Assembly (NCBI GenBank): GCA_017962235.1
Contig: JAGCVS010000016.1
Span: 28,097 to 92,096 of the forward strand
Origin: Bacteroidales bacterium
Lineage (GTDB): Bacteria > Bacteroidota > Bacteroidia > Bacteroidales > UBA932
Length of the DNA: 64,000 nt
Direction: 5' to 3'
The notes under the pieces were generated by a model, which saw nothing but the letters and a program-made list of their open reading frames with translations, was not told the origin of the DNA and did not search any database. This document shows, one piece after another, positions 37,209 to 45,736 of the stretch. The translations under genes and the position numbers were made by a program. Position 1 is the first letter of the stretch, and each line of letters begins with the position of its first letter.

Positions 37209-39202
37209 TGAAACGCCGTTTGTCCATACTTTTCATTCTGATTGTCGCCCTGGGAGTTCCGTTCGCCGCACATTCCCAGAACAACAATTATGAGATAGAC
37301 GACGACTGCTATCGCATGTTTCTGGAGGCGGAGGCCCTTTACGGTGGAAAACCCGGATTCAAGGAGAAGTGCGACGAGCTGCTCAAGACCGCCATTGCCC
37401 GCAACGACCGCAAGGCGGAGGTCTTCTACTATATCCTCAAGGTCAAGGACCTCACGCGAACCCAGGTACCCAAGGATGGCTCCGCAGAAGAGCGTATGCA
37501 GGCAGTCCTCGCCTTGGGCGAACAGATGATGTCCGCACATGAGGAGCTGAAACGCATCTCTCTGGAAACCGGATACCCCCAGTATTTCTTCTACTCATAC
37601 CAGCTGACAAAGAACTTTTTCTTCAACAACGGGATGAAACTGAAGGCCCTGGAGCTGGTGCAGGAGATGCAGCGCAAAGCGGTTGAGATGGACAATGCAT
37701 ACGGCAAATGGGTGTCTGACAAGGAGATGGCCTCTTTGTATTCCGCCCTCAGGGACAAGCAGACTGCCCGCAAGTACCTCGCATCTCTCCTCTACGAGTA
37801 TGAGAACACAAAGGATCCGATAATCCGCAAGCAGACAATGTGCAACCACTATGTGGATTACGCCACTACTTTCCCCCCTGCCCACGATTCGGTATTGTTC
37901 TATCTGCAGAAGGCTGCCTCCTGTCAGGTGACTCCTCAGGACAGTGTGCGCTGCAATTACGTATTCGCTCAGTACTACGCTGCAAAGGGGGACAAGACCA
38001 ATTACGTCAAATACCGTGACCTCTGCAAACAGAGCCAATATCTGGAGAGTGTATTCAAGGCATCACCCTCTGTGCTCAACACCCTGGACGCCATTCTTGA
38101 CGGGAAAGGGGAGCAAGTGAGGAATTCCGCGATGGGACTGCCGGCAAGTATGATACGCATAGCCGCCGCCGCGGCAGAGAAATCGGGAGATCTGGCTCTT
38201 TCCAACTACCTGAAGGAGTGGTGCATCAACGATTCGGAATCGTTCTTCTCCCGCCTGAACGACCTGCATCTTACAGAGATGGAGGCTCGCTACGGAAACA
38301 CTCTGCTCTCTGCCGACCTCGCCGCCAAATCGCGTCAGGTAGAAATTATTACGGTTATCATTGCAATCCTGTTACTGCTGATACTGGCCGGAATAATCCT
38401 TACGATGTCCGCCCACATCCGCAACCTGAAGAAAAGCAACGCCAAAGACGAGAAGCAGATTGCAGAGTTCAAGGAAGCCAATGAAAGGGTACGTATGGCC
38501 AACGAGGCCAAGACCCGCTTTGTGCAGAACATGAGTCACGAGGTGCGCACCCCGCTCAACGCCATCGTGGGCTTCTCACAGCTGCTTTCGCTTCCGGACG
38601 GCACCTTCTCAGAAGAGGAGAAAGACGAATATGCCGGACACATAGTGAATAACACCAAGATGCTCACCATGCTGCTGGACGACATCCTGAATGCCTCCGC
38701 AATGGACAAGGGCAACTACAGTATCACTTATGAGCAGAGCGAGAAGGACTTCCTCTGTGAGGCGGCAATCTCCAGCGCGGAACACCGCCTGCAGCCCGGC
38801 GTAAAGATGTATTACGCTCCGGAGGATGCGCCCCACAATTTCATCACCGACCCGCGTCGCGTACAGCAGATTCTGATAAACCTGCTCACCAACGCCTGCA
38901 AACACACCACCCAGGGCGAAATCAAGCTCTCCAGCTCCCTGAACGCCAATCCCGGTTTCGTAACCTTTACCGTTACCGACACCGGCACCGGAGTTCCCCC
39001 GGAGAAGGCGGAAGTAATATTCGAGCGCTTCTCTAAGCTCAACGATTTTGTGCAGGGCACCGGCCTGGGCCTGAGCATCTGCCGCGACATCGCCACCAGA
39101 ATGGGAGCAGAAGTCTATCTGGACACCTCATACCCCGGCCCCGGCGCACAGTTTGTATTCAAGGTACCCGAATCACCATCAACCACTAACGATAACAAAT
39201 AA
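37208..39202 (+). CDS. Sensor histidine kinase with periplasmic TPR-like sensor (copy 2)
   Basis: 664 residues, with the same layout as the previous gene: signal peptide to about 24 (VPFAAHSQ), helical TPR-like sensor (about 30-370), membrane segment (about 378-398), HisKA with His444 in QNMSHEVRTPLNAIVGF, and a full HATPase_c. From the membrane segment onward the two kinases are almost the same, while the periplasmic halves have diverged strongly. That is what one expects when a duplicated kinase is fitted to a new signal. It overlaps the first kinase by one base (TAATG). Confidence 0.9.
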   Translation: MKRRLSILFILIVALGVPFAAHSQNNNYEIDDDCYRMFLEAEALYGGKPGFKEKCDELLKTAIARNDRKAEVFYYILKVKDLTRTQVPKDGSAEERMQAVLALGEQMMSAHEELKRISLETGYPQYFFYSYQLTKNFFFNNGMKLKALELVQEMQRKAVEMDNAYGKWVSDKEMASLYSALRDKQTARKYLASLLYEYENTKDPIIRKQTMCNHYVDYATTFPPAHDSVLFYLQKAASCQVTPQDSVRCNYVFAQYYAAKGDKTNYVKYRDLCKQSQYLESVFKASPSVLNTLDAILDGKGEQVRNSAMGLPASMIRIAAAAAEKSGDLALSNYLKEWCINDSESFFSRLNDLHLTEMEARYGNTLLSADLAAKSRQVEIITVIIAILLLLILAGIILTMSAHIRNLKKSNAKDEKQIAEFKEANERVRMANEAKTRFVQNMSHEVRTPLNAIVGFSQLLSLPDGTFSEEEKDEYAGHIVNNTKMLTMLLDDILNASAMDKGNYSITYEQSEKDFLCEAAISSAEHRLQPGVKMYYAPEDAPHNFITDPRRVQQILINLLTNACKHTTQGEIKLSSSLNANPGFVTFTVTDTGTGVPPEKAEVIFERFSKLNDFVQGTGLGLSICRDIATRMGAEVYLDTSYPGPGAQFVFKVPESPSTTNDNK

Positions 39203-39217
39203 GACACACATCATACA

Positions 39218-39637
39218 ATGATTCCTCTTTACTCACAGAACCACGACTATTCCAAGTATAGCGTGCTGGCAGTGGATGACATTCCGCTGAATCTTTTGTT
39301 GGTACAGAAGATGCTCTCCCGCTTCAATTTCAACATGCGCACCGCCGCCAACGGCCAGATGGCGCTTGACAGCGTGGCGGAAAGCAAGCCCGATCTGATT
39401 CTGCTGGATCTGATGATGCCGGGCATAGACGGCTTTGAGGTAATCCGCCGTCTGCGGGAGAACCCGGAGACTGCCGACATCAGGATAGTCATCTTGAGTG
39501 CCCTGAACTCCAACGACGATGTTGTAAAGGGCTTCAACATGGGTGCCGACGACTTTATCATGAAGCCTATCATCATGGAAAAGCTTCTCACCTGCGTCAT
39601 CACCCAGATGCAGATTGTAGAGGCCAAGCGCAAATAA
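39218..39637 (+). CDS. Single-domain response regulator (CheY-like receiver)
   Basis: 139 residues forming one receiver domain with no output domain. The acidic pair is Asp20-Asp21 (LAVDD), the phospho-acceptor is Asp64 in LILLDLMMPG, the switch serine is Ser94 in VILSALN, and the lysine is Lys116 in FIMKP. The 18 residues before the first strand (MIPLYSQNHDYSKYSV) are unremarkable. It is the obvious partner for both upstream kinases. With no DNA-binding part, it must act through protein contact or as a phosphate relay to a regulator elsewhere. Confidence 0.93.
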   Translation: MIPLYSQNHDYSKYSVLAVDDIPLNLLLVQKMLSRFNFNMRTAANGQMALDSVAESKPDLILLDLMMPGIDGFEVIRRLRENPETADIRIVILSALNSNDDVVKGFNMGADDFIMKPIIMEKLLTCVITQMQIVEAKRK

Positions 39638-39640
39638 GCC

Positions 39641-40954
39641 GTGGTGCGCCGGATACTGCTCTCCATTCTGGCCTGCCTCACCTTTGTGATGGCAGAGGCC
39701 CAGATTGTGAACCGTCTGCGTGTGGATCAGGAGACCTTCCTGAAATACGCATACGGTCGGATGGAACAGTTCAACCCCGCCAACCTGGCCCTTGCCGACT
39801 CACTGTATGCAGTGGGTGAGACCCGGAACGACTTCCGCTTCAAGTGCCTCGCCCTCTCGCTGGAGATGCCGGTGCGCTATGCGCAGGGAGAATACGACCG
39901 GATGGACGAGACCGCCGCTGAAATCAAGTCTCTGATTGGCGAAAGACGCGACAGCCGCGATTTCTACTTCCCCTTCATGCATGAGTACTGCGAGTATCTG
40001 GTGCGCATAGGCCGCGCTCCCGATGCGATGCTGGAGGCGCGCGCCATGGAAAGGCTTGCCTCCGGTGAGAGCCGCCCTTCCGGCAGGATGTACGCATACC
40101 GCATCATCGGCCTGATACAGAGCTCCCGCGACAACTCATACCTGGCCATCCAGAACATGGAGAAGGCGGTGCGTTTCTGCCGCGAGGCCAAGGCAGAGCA
40201 GGACCTCCCCACCCTTTTCATACTTCTGGCTCAGGAGAATGTGAAGATGAAGGACTTTGAGCAGGCAGAGAAATATGTGGTTCAGGCAGAGGAATACCAG
40301 CGCTTCTTCCCCGCCATCCGCATCAAGGCGCTCATGACCCGCGCCTGCCTCTATTACGCAGAGGGCGACATGGACACCTTCTGGAAGACATACGAGACTC
40401 TTATCTCCGACCCCCTGTACCAGATGCAGGCCGATGCCGACTCGCGAACCGGACTGGACATCAGCTATCTCCGCTCACGCGGCATGCTGGAGGAGGCCCT
40501 GGCAAAGGCCGATGCCCTTGGCAAGGAGCGCGCCCGTCTGGAAAGCAAACACGGCATCTACGCCGAGCTTGGCACATACGACAAGGCCTACGACCAGCTG
40601 CGTATGCTGATGGGCGACAAGGACTCCACATACATCAAGGTCCAGAACGAGGACCTCGCCATCCTGGACGCCGAGATGAACAACGCCCAGCTGCGCGAAG
40701 AGGCGCAGCGGCTCAAGGCCCAGAACCAGATGACCATTCTGCTGGGCTTTCTGGTGATGTTCGTCATCGCCTTCTTCGCCATCCTTGGCAGCCAGTGGAA
40801 GCTGCGTCACAACCTGGAGGAAATGCGCAAGAAGAACAACCAGATGCTGGCCACCAGACGCGCTTTCCAGAAGGCCATGGAGGCCAAGGAATCTGAGAAC
40901 GATTACAAGATCAAAATCTTGCAGAACCGCAAGACAAATATGTTGAGATTATGA
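39641..40954 (+). CDS. Kinase-less TPR-type membrane sensor
   Basis: 437 residues from a GTG (a second GTG follows at once), 3 bases after the receiver gene. Signal peptide about 1-20 (VMAEAQ). A helical TPR-like periplasmic region (about 25-340) is followed by a membrane segment at about 364-384 (TILLGFLVMFVIAFFAILG) and about 50 cytoplasmic residues rich in Glu, Lys and Arg that look coiled-coil. The layout copies the two kinases up to the point where HisKA would begin, but then stops. It could dimerise with the kinases, or act as a decoy or anchor for the receiver. Confidence 0.72.
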   Translation: MVRRILLSILACLTFVMAEAQIVNRLRVDQETFLKYAYGRMEQFNPANLALADSLYAVGETRNDFRFKCLALSLEMPVRYAQGEYDRMDETAAEIKSLIGERRDSRDFYFPFMHEYCEYLVRIGRAPDAMLEARAMERLASGESRPSGRMYAYRIIGLIQSSRDNSYLAIQNMEKAVRFCREAKAEQDLPTLFILLAQENVKMKDFEQAEKYVVQAEEYQRFFPAIRIKALMTRACLYYAEGDMDTFWKTYETLISDPLYQMQADADSRTGLDISYLRSRGMLEEALAKADALGKERARLESKHGIYAELGTYDKAYDQLRMLMGDKDSTYIKVQNEDLAILDAEMNNAQLREEAQRLKAQNQMTILLGFLVMFVIAFFAILGSQWKLRHNLEEMRKKNNQMLATRRAFQKAMEAKESENDYKIKILQNRKTNMLRL

Positions 40955-41373
40955 AAATCAAGAACCTGTTCAAATATCACGGCAACGAACTTGCCGCACT
41001 GGCAATTTTTATTACCGGCTCCGTGCTGGGCATGCTGGGACTCATACAGAAGGTACCTCTGGTGGTGGGTATCCTGGGCATAGTGATACTTGCCTGCGGA
41101 CTCTTCTTTTTCTGTATCCGCTACACTTCCGAGAAGGTGTACAAAGAGTATTACAAAGACAGCTACGAGATTGAGCACGACACCATAGAAGAGGAAATCC
41201 GCAAGTCGATGGTATACCACCGCTACCAGGAGGCGGTTATCGGGCGCTACGAGAGCGCCTGCCGCGACTTGGGTCTTGTGGACGAACAGAAAGACTGGCT
41301 TCTGGACCTTTTGATGCAGGAGAAAGAGAAAGTAGACGAAGATCTCAAGGCCCAGGGCGGCGGACACATCTAG
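40951..41373 (+). CDS. Small two-segment membrane protein of the sensor operon
   Basis: 140 residues; the ATG overlaps the previous stop by 4 bases (ATGA). Two hydrophobic segments lie at about 14-32 and 36-57. A charged, helical cytoplasmic tail follows (about 60-140, with many Glu, Lys and Tyr) and ends GGGHI. I do not recognise a family. It is the last gene of the operon and is followed by the terminator at 41397-41432. Its tight coupling to the kinase-less sensor suggests the two work together in the membrane. Confidence 0.68.
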   Translation: MKIKNLFKYHGNELAALAIFITGSVLGMLGLIQKVPLVVGILGIVILACGLFFFCIRYTSEKVYKEYYKDSYEIEHDTIEEEIRKSMVYHRYQEAVIGRYESACRDLGLVDEQKDWLLDLLMQEKEKVDEDLKAQGGGHI

Positions 41374-41396
41374 CCTCCGGACACCATATGATAATA

Positions 41397-41432
41397 TACG
41401 AAAAGACCTGCCGCATGGCAGGTCTTTTCGTA
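41397..41432. terminator. Bidirectional hairpin terminator between the sensor operon and tRNA-Arg
   Basis: A perfect 16-base stem with a GCAT loop; the inner arms are GAAAAGACCTGCC and GGCAGGTCTTTTC. Each strand ends in a TTTTCGTA-type run, so it can stop transcription from both sides. The right arm shares its last two bases (41431-41432) with the 3' end of the tRNA gene. Confidence 0.85.
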
Positions 41433-41502
41433 GCCCCTACAGGAATCGAACCTGTATTTAAGGTTTAGGAAACCTCCGTTCTATCCGTTGAACTAAGAGG
41501 CC
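41431..41502 (-). tRNA. tRNA-Arg (anticodon CCT)
   Basis: 72 bases on the minus strand. The cloverleaf can be drawn: acceptor GGCCTCT with AGGGGCT and discriminator A; D stem GTTC/GAAC; anticodon stem GAGGT/ACCTT around the loop TTCCTAA, giving anticodon CCT for AGG codons; T arm ACAGG-TTCGATT-CCTGT. CCA is not encoded. It starts 3 bases after the rpmF stop, so it is probably processed from the rpmF transcript. Confidence 0.92.
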
Positions 41503-41505
41503 CTG

Positions 41506-41685
41506 TTATGCCTTCTTGGCGATAATCTGACGTCCGCGATAGTAGCCGCACTCGGGGCAGACGTGGTGGTACATAACGGTAGCACCGCAGTTGCTGCAAG
41601 TTGCCAGGGTCGGCATGGGAGCTACATCGTGAGTTCTTCTTTTGTCTCTGCGCTGTTTGGAGACTTTTCGTTTAGGATGTGCCAT
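41506..41685 (-). CDS. rpmF: Ribosomal protein bL32
   Basis: 59 residues, starting MAHPKRKVSKQRRDKRRTH and ending YYRGRQIIAKKA. Two CxxC pairs (CSNC at 30-33 and CPEC at 44-47) form the zinc-binding form of L32. It follows the YceD-like gene by 12 bases, the order conserved in many bacteria, and the tRNA-Arg gene follows directly. Confidence 0.95.
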   Translation of the reverse strand: MAHPKRKVSKQRRDKRRTHDVAPMPTLATCSNCGATVMYHHVCPECGYYRGRQIIAKKA

Positions 41686-41697
41686 TGTCTTCTATTT

Positions 41698-42219
41698 TTA
41701 ATTTTTCTTTTGTTTCAACAGTTCTTTAAGTCCGCTGAAGGGGGTGTTCATCGCCGGCTGGCTCTCCATCTGGGCTTCGCTGCTCAGACGGGCAAGCGCC
41801 TCGGGATTGCATCCTCCTTCAGGATGGACTTTCTGCATCGGCAGCGAGACGCATATCAGATCGTACAGCGTCTGCGCCAGATCTACCTCGGAGGTCCCTT
41901 CGCGAAGGATGATTATGTTGTCATCTTCGTTCACGACATCTTCCGGTTCGGCATCATAGCGGACGGTGAGCGTCTGGTCTATCGCAACCGGCATCATGAG
42001 TTCTTCAAGACACCTGTCGCACATAACCTTTGCCTGTCCCGTTACCGTGCAGCGTATTTCAATCCAACTACCCTTCTGCCCCGCTACGATGTGCGCCATA
42101 CAATCCAGCCCCTCTATTACCTCGTGTGAAAAACCGTCCAGAAAACTGTTGTCCAGCACGAAGTCAAAGTCCTGTCCGCCACGCGTAAGGCCATGAAGGG
42201 GAATGATTATCTCGCTCAT
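41698..42219 (-). CDS. YceD/DUF177 family protein
   Basis: 173 residues from the ATG read at 42219. A longer frame to 42276 exists, but the internal ATG has a good AAGGAG ribosome-binding site 6 bases upstream (rare in this window) and starts MSEIIIPLHGL as in family members. The conserved CDRCLEEL and the C-terminal DLAQTLYDLICVSLP ... CNPEAL segment identify DUF177. The family is almost always encoded next to rpmF and is linked to 23S rRNA or large-subunit accumulation. Confidence 0.88.
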   Translation of the reverse strand: MSEIIIPLHGLTRGGQDFDFVLDNSFLDGFSHEVIEGLDCMAHIVAGQKGSWIEIRCTVTGQAKVMCDRCLEELMMPVAIDQTLTVRYDAEPEDVVNEDDNIIILREGTSEVDLAQTLYDLICVSLPMQKVHPEGGCNPEALARLSSEAQMESQPAMNTPFSGLKELLKQKKN

Positions 42220-42246
42220 CGTAACTCCTTGTGCAGATTGGGGGTG

Positions 42247-42254
42247 CAAATATA
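42247..42254 (-). promoter_or_regulatory. -7 box of the DUF177-rpmF-tRNA unit
   Basis: TATATTTG on the minus strand matches TAnnTTTG and lies about 28 bases before the start at 42219. Confidence 0.5.
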
Positions 42255-42277
42255 GCAATTTATTTTTGGTTTGCAAC

Positions 42278-44077
42278 CTATTTTAACGCAGCGCGTTTGC
42301 GGGCCGTCTCGTCCAGCAGTATCTTTCTGAGACGCATCGCGTGCGGCGTAACCTCCACCAGCTCGTCTTCCTGGATATACTCCAGCGCCTCTTCCAAGCT
42401 GAATTTGATGGCGGGCGGCAGCATCACCTTCTCGTCGCTGCCGGCAGCGCGCACGTTGGTGAGCTTCTTGGTCTTGCAGATATTGATGTTAAGGTCGCGC
42501 TCGCGGGTATGCTCTCCCACTACCTGGCCGGCGTAAATCTCGTCGCCCGGCTCCACAAAGAAGCGGCCGCGGTCCTGCAGCTTGTCCATGGCATAAGCGA
42601 TGGCTGTGCCGGTGTCCAGAGACACCAGGGAACCGTTGATACGCTTCTCGATATCGCCCTTATACGGCTCGTAATCCTTGAAACGATGCGATACCACCGC
42701 TTCGCCGGCAGAGGCTGTGAGCAGGTTGCTCCTGAGGCCCATCATGCCGCGGGAAGGGATATCGAAGTCCAGATGAGTGCGACCGTCGCGGGAATCCATG
42801 TGCACCAGCGCCCCCTTGCGGCGGGTGGCCATCTCAATGGCGCGCCCAACAAATTCGTCCGGCACATCTATGGTCAGGTTCTCAATAGGTTCGCAGCGCT
42901 GCCCGTTTATGGTCTTGTCCAACACCTTGGGCTGGCCCACCTGCAGCTCGAAACCCTCACGGCGCATCGTCTCAATCAGAATAGAGAGGTGCAGCACGCC
43001 GCGCCCGTATACCACAAAAGAGTCGGTGCCTACGCCGGGCTTCACCCTCAGCGCCAAGTCTTTCTCCAGCTCGCGGTCCAGACGCTCCTTGAGGTGGCGG
43101 CTGGTTACAAACTTGCCGTCGCGTCCGAAGAAGGGGGAATCGTTGATAGAGAACAGCATACTCATGGTGGGTTCGTCCACCGCGATGGGCGGCAGTGCCT
43201 CCGGATTCTCAAAATCGGCAATAGTGTCGCCAATCTCAAATCCGTTGATGCCCACAACCGCGCAGATGTCGCCGCACCTGACTTCATCCACAGTGGTTTT
43301 CTCCAGCCCCTCGAACACCATCAGGTCCTTGATTTTCTGCTTCTCAACTATGTCGTAACGCTTGCAGAGCGATATGTTGTCGTTCTTGTGCAGGGTACCG
43401 CGGGTGATGCGGCCAATGGCGATACGGCCCACGTAGGGCGAATACTCCAGCGACGATATCAGCAGCTGGGGAGTGCCCTCCACCACCTCCGGCGCAGGAA
43501 TCTCATCTATGATGACATCCAGCAGCGGGGAGATGCTGTCGGTGGGTTTGCGCCAGTCCAGCGACATCCAGCCCTGCTTTGCGCTGCCAAACACTGTCTT
43601 GAAATCTAGCTGCTCTTCAGTTGCATCCAGGGCGAACATCAAATCGAACACCTGCTCGTTCACAAAGTCGGGACGGCAGTTGGGCTTGTCCACCTTGTTT
43701 ATCACCACGATGGGCTTCTTGCCCATCTGGATGGCTTTCTGCAGCACAAAACGGGTCTGGGGCATGGTTCCCTCAAAGGCATCTACCAGCAGCAGCACGC
43801 CGTCTGCCATATTGAGCACGCGCTCTACCTCGCCTCCGAAATCGGCGTGGCCGGGAGTGTCTATAATATTGATCTTCACCCCCTTGTATGTCACGGATAC
43901 GTTCTTTGCAAGAATGGTGATGCCGCGCTCGCGCTCCAGGTCGCCCGAATCCAGAATCAGGTCGCCCAGCTTCTCCACCTCATGCATGTGGGTGGTCTGC
44001 TGAATCATCCTGTCCACCAGGGTGGTCTTGCCGTGGTCTACGTGCGCAATGATTGCTATATTTCTAATGTTCTGCAT
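42278..44077 (-). CDS. typA: Translational GTPase TypA/BipA
   Basis: 599 residues from the ATG read at 44077, preferred over an upstream in-frame ATG because [20 protein letters not shown] is the usual TypA start. G1 is [10 protein letters not shown]3 is DTPGHADF and G4 is NKVDK. EF-G-like domains II, III and V follow, then the TypA-specific C-terminal domain ([22 protein letters not shown]). It is a ribosome-binding GTPase that helps 50S assembly and stress adaptation. Confidence 0.96.
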   Translation of the reverse strand: MQNIRNIAIIAHVDHGKTTLVDRMIQQTTHMHEVEKLGDLILDSGDLERERGITILAKNVSVTYKGVKINIIDTPGHADFGGEVERVLNMADGVLLLVDAFEGTMPQTRFVLQKAIQMGKKPIVVINKVDKPNCRPDFVNEQVFDLMFALDATEEQLDFKTVFGSAKQGWMSLDWRKPTDSISPLLDVIIDEIPAPEVVEGTPQLLISSLEYSPYVGRIAIGRITRGTLHKNDNISLCKRYDIVEKQKIKDLMVFEGLEKTTVDEVRCGDICAVVGINGFEIGDTIADFENPEALPPIAVDEPTMSMLFSINDSPFFGRDGKFVTSRHLKERLDRELEKDLALRVKPGVGTDSFVVYGRGVLHLSILIETMRREGFELQVGQPKVLDKTINGQRCEPIENLTIDVPDEFVGRAIEMATRRKGALVHMDSRDGRTHLDFDIPSRGMMGLRSNLLTASAGEAVVSHRFKDYEPYKGDIEKRINGSLVSLDTGTAIAYAMDKLQDRGRFFVEPGDEIYAGQVVGEHTRERDLNINICKTKKLTNVRAAGSDEKVMLPPAIKFSLEEALEYIQEDELVEVTPHAMRLRKILLDETARKRAALK

Positions 44078-44096
44078 AATCGTGTTTTTCCGGCCG

Positions 44097-44125
44097 CAAA
44101 AGTACAACATTTTTTTGTACTTTTG
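44097..44125. promoter_or_regulatory. Divergent typA/guaA promoter with mirror-image -7 boxes
   Basis: TACTTTTG occurs on the minus strand at 44097-44104 (towards typA) and on the plus strand at 44118-44125 (towards guaA). Together they form the inverted repeat AAAAGTAC-N11-GTACTTTT. Each box occupies the place where the -33 contact of the other promoter would be, so the two promoters may compete for RNA polymerase. Confidence 0.6.
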
Positions 44126-44147
44126 TCGCTACGTAATTCCAACGAAT

Positions 44148-45722
44148 ATGACAGAAAAAATACTTATTCTGGACTTCGGCTCGCAGGTTACACAACTCAT
44201 TGGCCGCAGGGTCCGGGAGCTCAACGTATATTGCGAAATACACCCCTTTAACAAGATGCCCGAGATAGGTCCCGACGTGAAGGGAGTGATCCTCTCCGGC
44301 AGTCCCGCTTCAGTGCGCGACTCGAATGCGCCCAGACTCGACTTGAGCGGCATCAAGGGGAGGCTGCCGCTGCTGGGCATCTGCTACGGCGCGCAATATC
44401 TGGCATATAACTATGGCGGAAGCGTAGAGAACTCCGGCAGCCGCGAATACGGACGCGCCATGCTCCGAGTGGTGGATGCATCTTCGCCGCTGTTTGCGGG
44501 CATGAGCGCCGAATCTCAGGTGTGGATGTCCCACGGCGACACCATCACCCGCCTGCCTGAAGGAGCACAGGTAATCGGCTCCACAGCGGATGTGGAGAAT
44601 GCAGCATACCATATATGCGGCGAGGAGACATACGCGGTACAGTTCCACCCGGAGGTGTTCCACAGCAAAGAGGGGCCCAAGATCCTCGAGAACTTTGTAA
44701 AAGGCATCTGCGGATGTCGCGGAGACTGGACTCCGGAAAGCTTCATTGACACCACCGTAGCTGCGTTGCGCGAGAAGATTGGCAGCGACCGGGTGATTCT
44801 GGGCCTGTCCGGCGGCGTGGATTCCACCGTGGCGGCGGTGCTGCTCAACAAGGCCATCGGCAGCCAGCTCCACTGCATATTCGTGGACAACGGCCTGCTC
44901 CGCAAAAACGAATTCAGCGACGTGCTTGAGTCGTATAAGGATATGGGTCTGAACGTAATCGGCGTGAATGCCGGAGAGCGGTTCCTAAGCGCTCTGGCTG
45001 GCGTCACCGACCCTGAAAAGAAACGCAAGGCCATCGGCGCCGCCTTCATAGAGGTGTTCGATGCAGAGGCGCAGAAGATAACGGGCGCGCGCTGGCTGGC
45101 GCAGGGCACCATCTATCCCGATGTGATAGAGTCCTGCTCCGTAAACGGCCCGTCCGCCAAAATCAAGTCGCACCACAACGTGGGCGGCCTGCCGGAGAAG
45201 ATGAACCTCAAGATTGTGGAGCCGCTGCGCAGCCTGTTCAAGGATGAAGTGCGCCGCGTGGGACGCGCTCTGGGCATTAAAGATGAACTTGTGGGGCGCC
45301 ATCCCTTCCCCGGCCCGTCGCTGGGCATCCGCATCCTGGGTGACATCACCCCTGAGAAACTGGAAATCCTGCGCAATGCCGATGACATCTACATCCGCAG
45401 TCTGCGCGCATACAAGTGCGACCTCCCCTCCGCAAGCGAACCGCTGAGGCGCGCCACCAACCTCTACGACGCCATCTGGCAGGCGGGCGCGATACTGCTC
45501 CCCGTTAAGAGCGTGGGCGTGATGGGCGACGAACGCACCTACGAATACACCGTGGCCCTGCGCGCCGTGGTCTCCACCGACGGCATGACCGCCGACTGGT
45601 TCCCCCTCCCCTACGACTTCATGGCAAAAGTCTCCAACGACATCATAAACAAAGTCCGCGGCGTAAACCGCGTCTGCTACGACATCTCCTCCAAACCCCC
45701 GGCAACAATCGAGTGGGAATAG
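44148..45722 (+). CDS. guaA: GMP synthase (glutamine-hydrolysing)
   Basis: 524 residues from the ATG at 44148 ([20 protein letters not shown]). The class I glutamine amidotransferase domain has the catalytic cysteine in [10 protein letters not shown] and the His-Glu pair in QFHPEVFHS. The ATP pyrophosphatase domain has the P-loop [11 protein letters not shown]. The C-terminal dimerisation domain ends [11 protein letters not shown], the conserved GuaA end. It makes GMP from XMP. Confidence 0.97.
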   Translation: MTEKILILDFGSQVTQLIGRRVRELNVYCEIHPFNKMPEIGPDVKGVILSGSPASVRDSNAPRLDLSGIKGRLPLLGICYGAQYLAYNYGGSVENSGSREYGRAMLRVVDASSPLFAGMSAESQVWMSHGDTITRLPEGAQVIGSTADVENAAYHICGEETYAVQFHPEVFHSKEGPKILENFVKGICGCRGDWTPESFIDTTVAALREKIGSDRVILGLSGGVDSTVAAVLLNKAIGSQLHCIFVDNGLLRKNEFSDVLESYKDMGLNVIGVNAGERFLSALAGVTDPEKKRKAIGAAFIEVFDAEAQKITGARWLAQGTIYPDVIESCSVNGPSAKIKSHHNVGGLPEKMNLKIVEPLRSLFKDEVRRVGRALGIKDELVGRHPFPGPSLGIRILGDITPEKLEILRNADDIYIRSLRAYKCDLPSASEPLRRATNLYDAIWQAGAILLPVKSVGVMGDERTYEYTVALRAVVSTDGMTADWFPLPYDFMAKVSNDIINKVRGVNRVCYDISSKPPATIEWE

Positions 45723-45736
45723 TATAATCGGCAGAT

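Noticed and set aside
45723..45736. Cobalamin riboswitch before the TonB-dependent receptor
   Set aside because: The gap after guaA is only 14 bases, far too short for a riboswitch.
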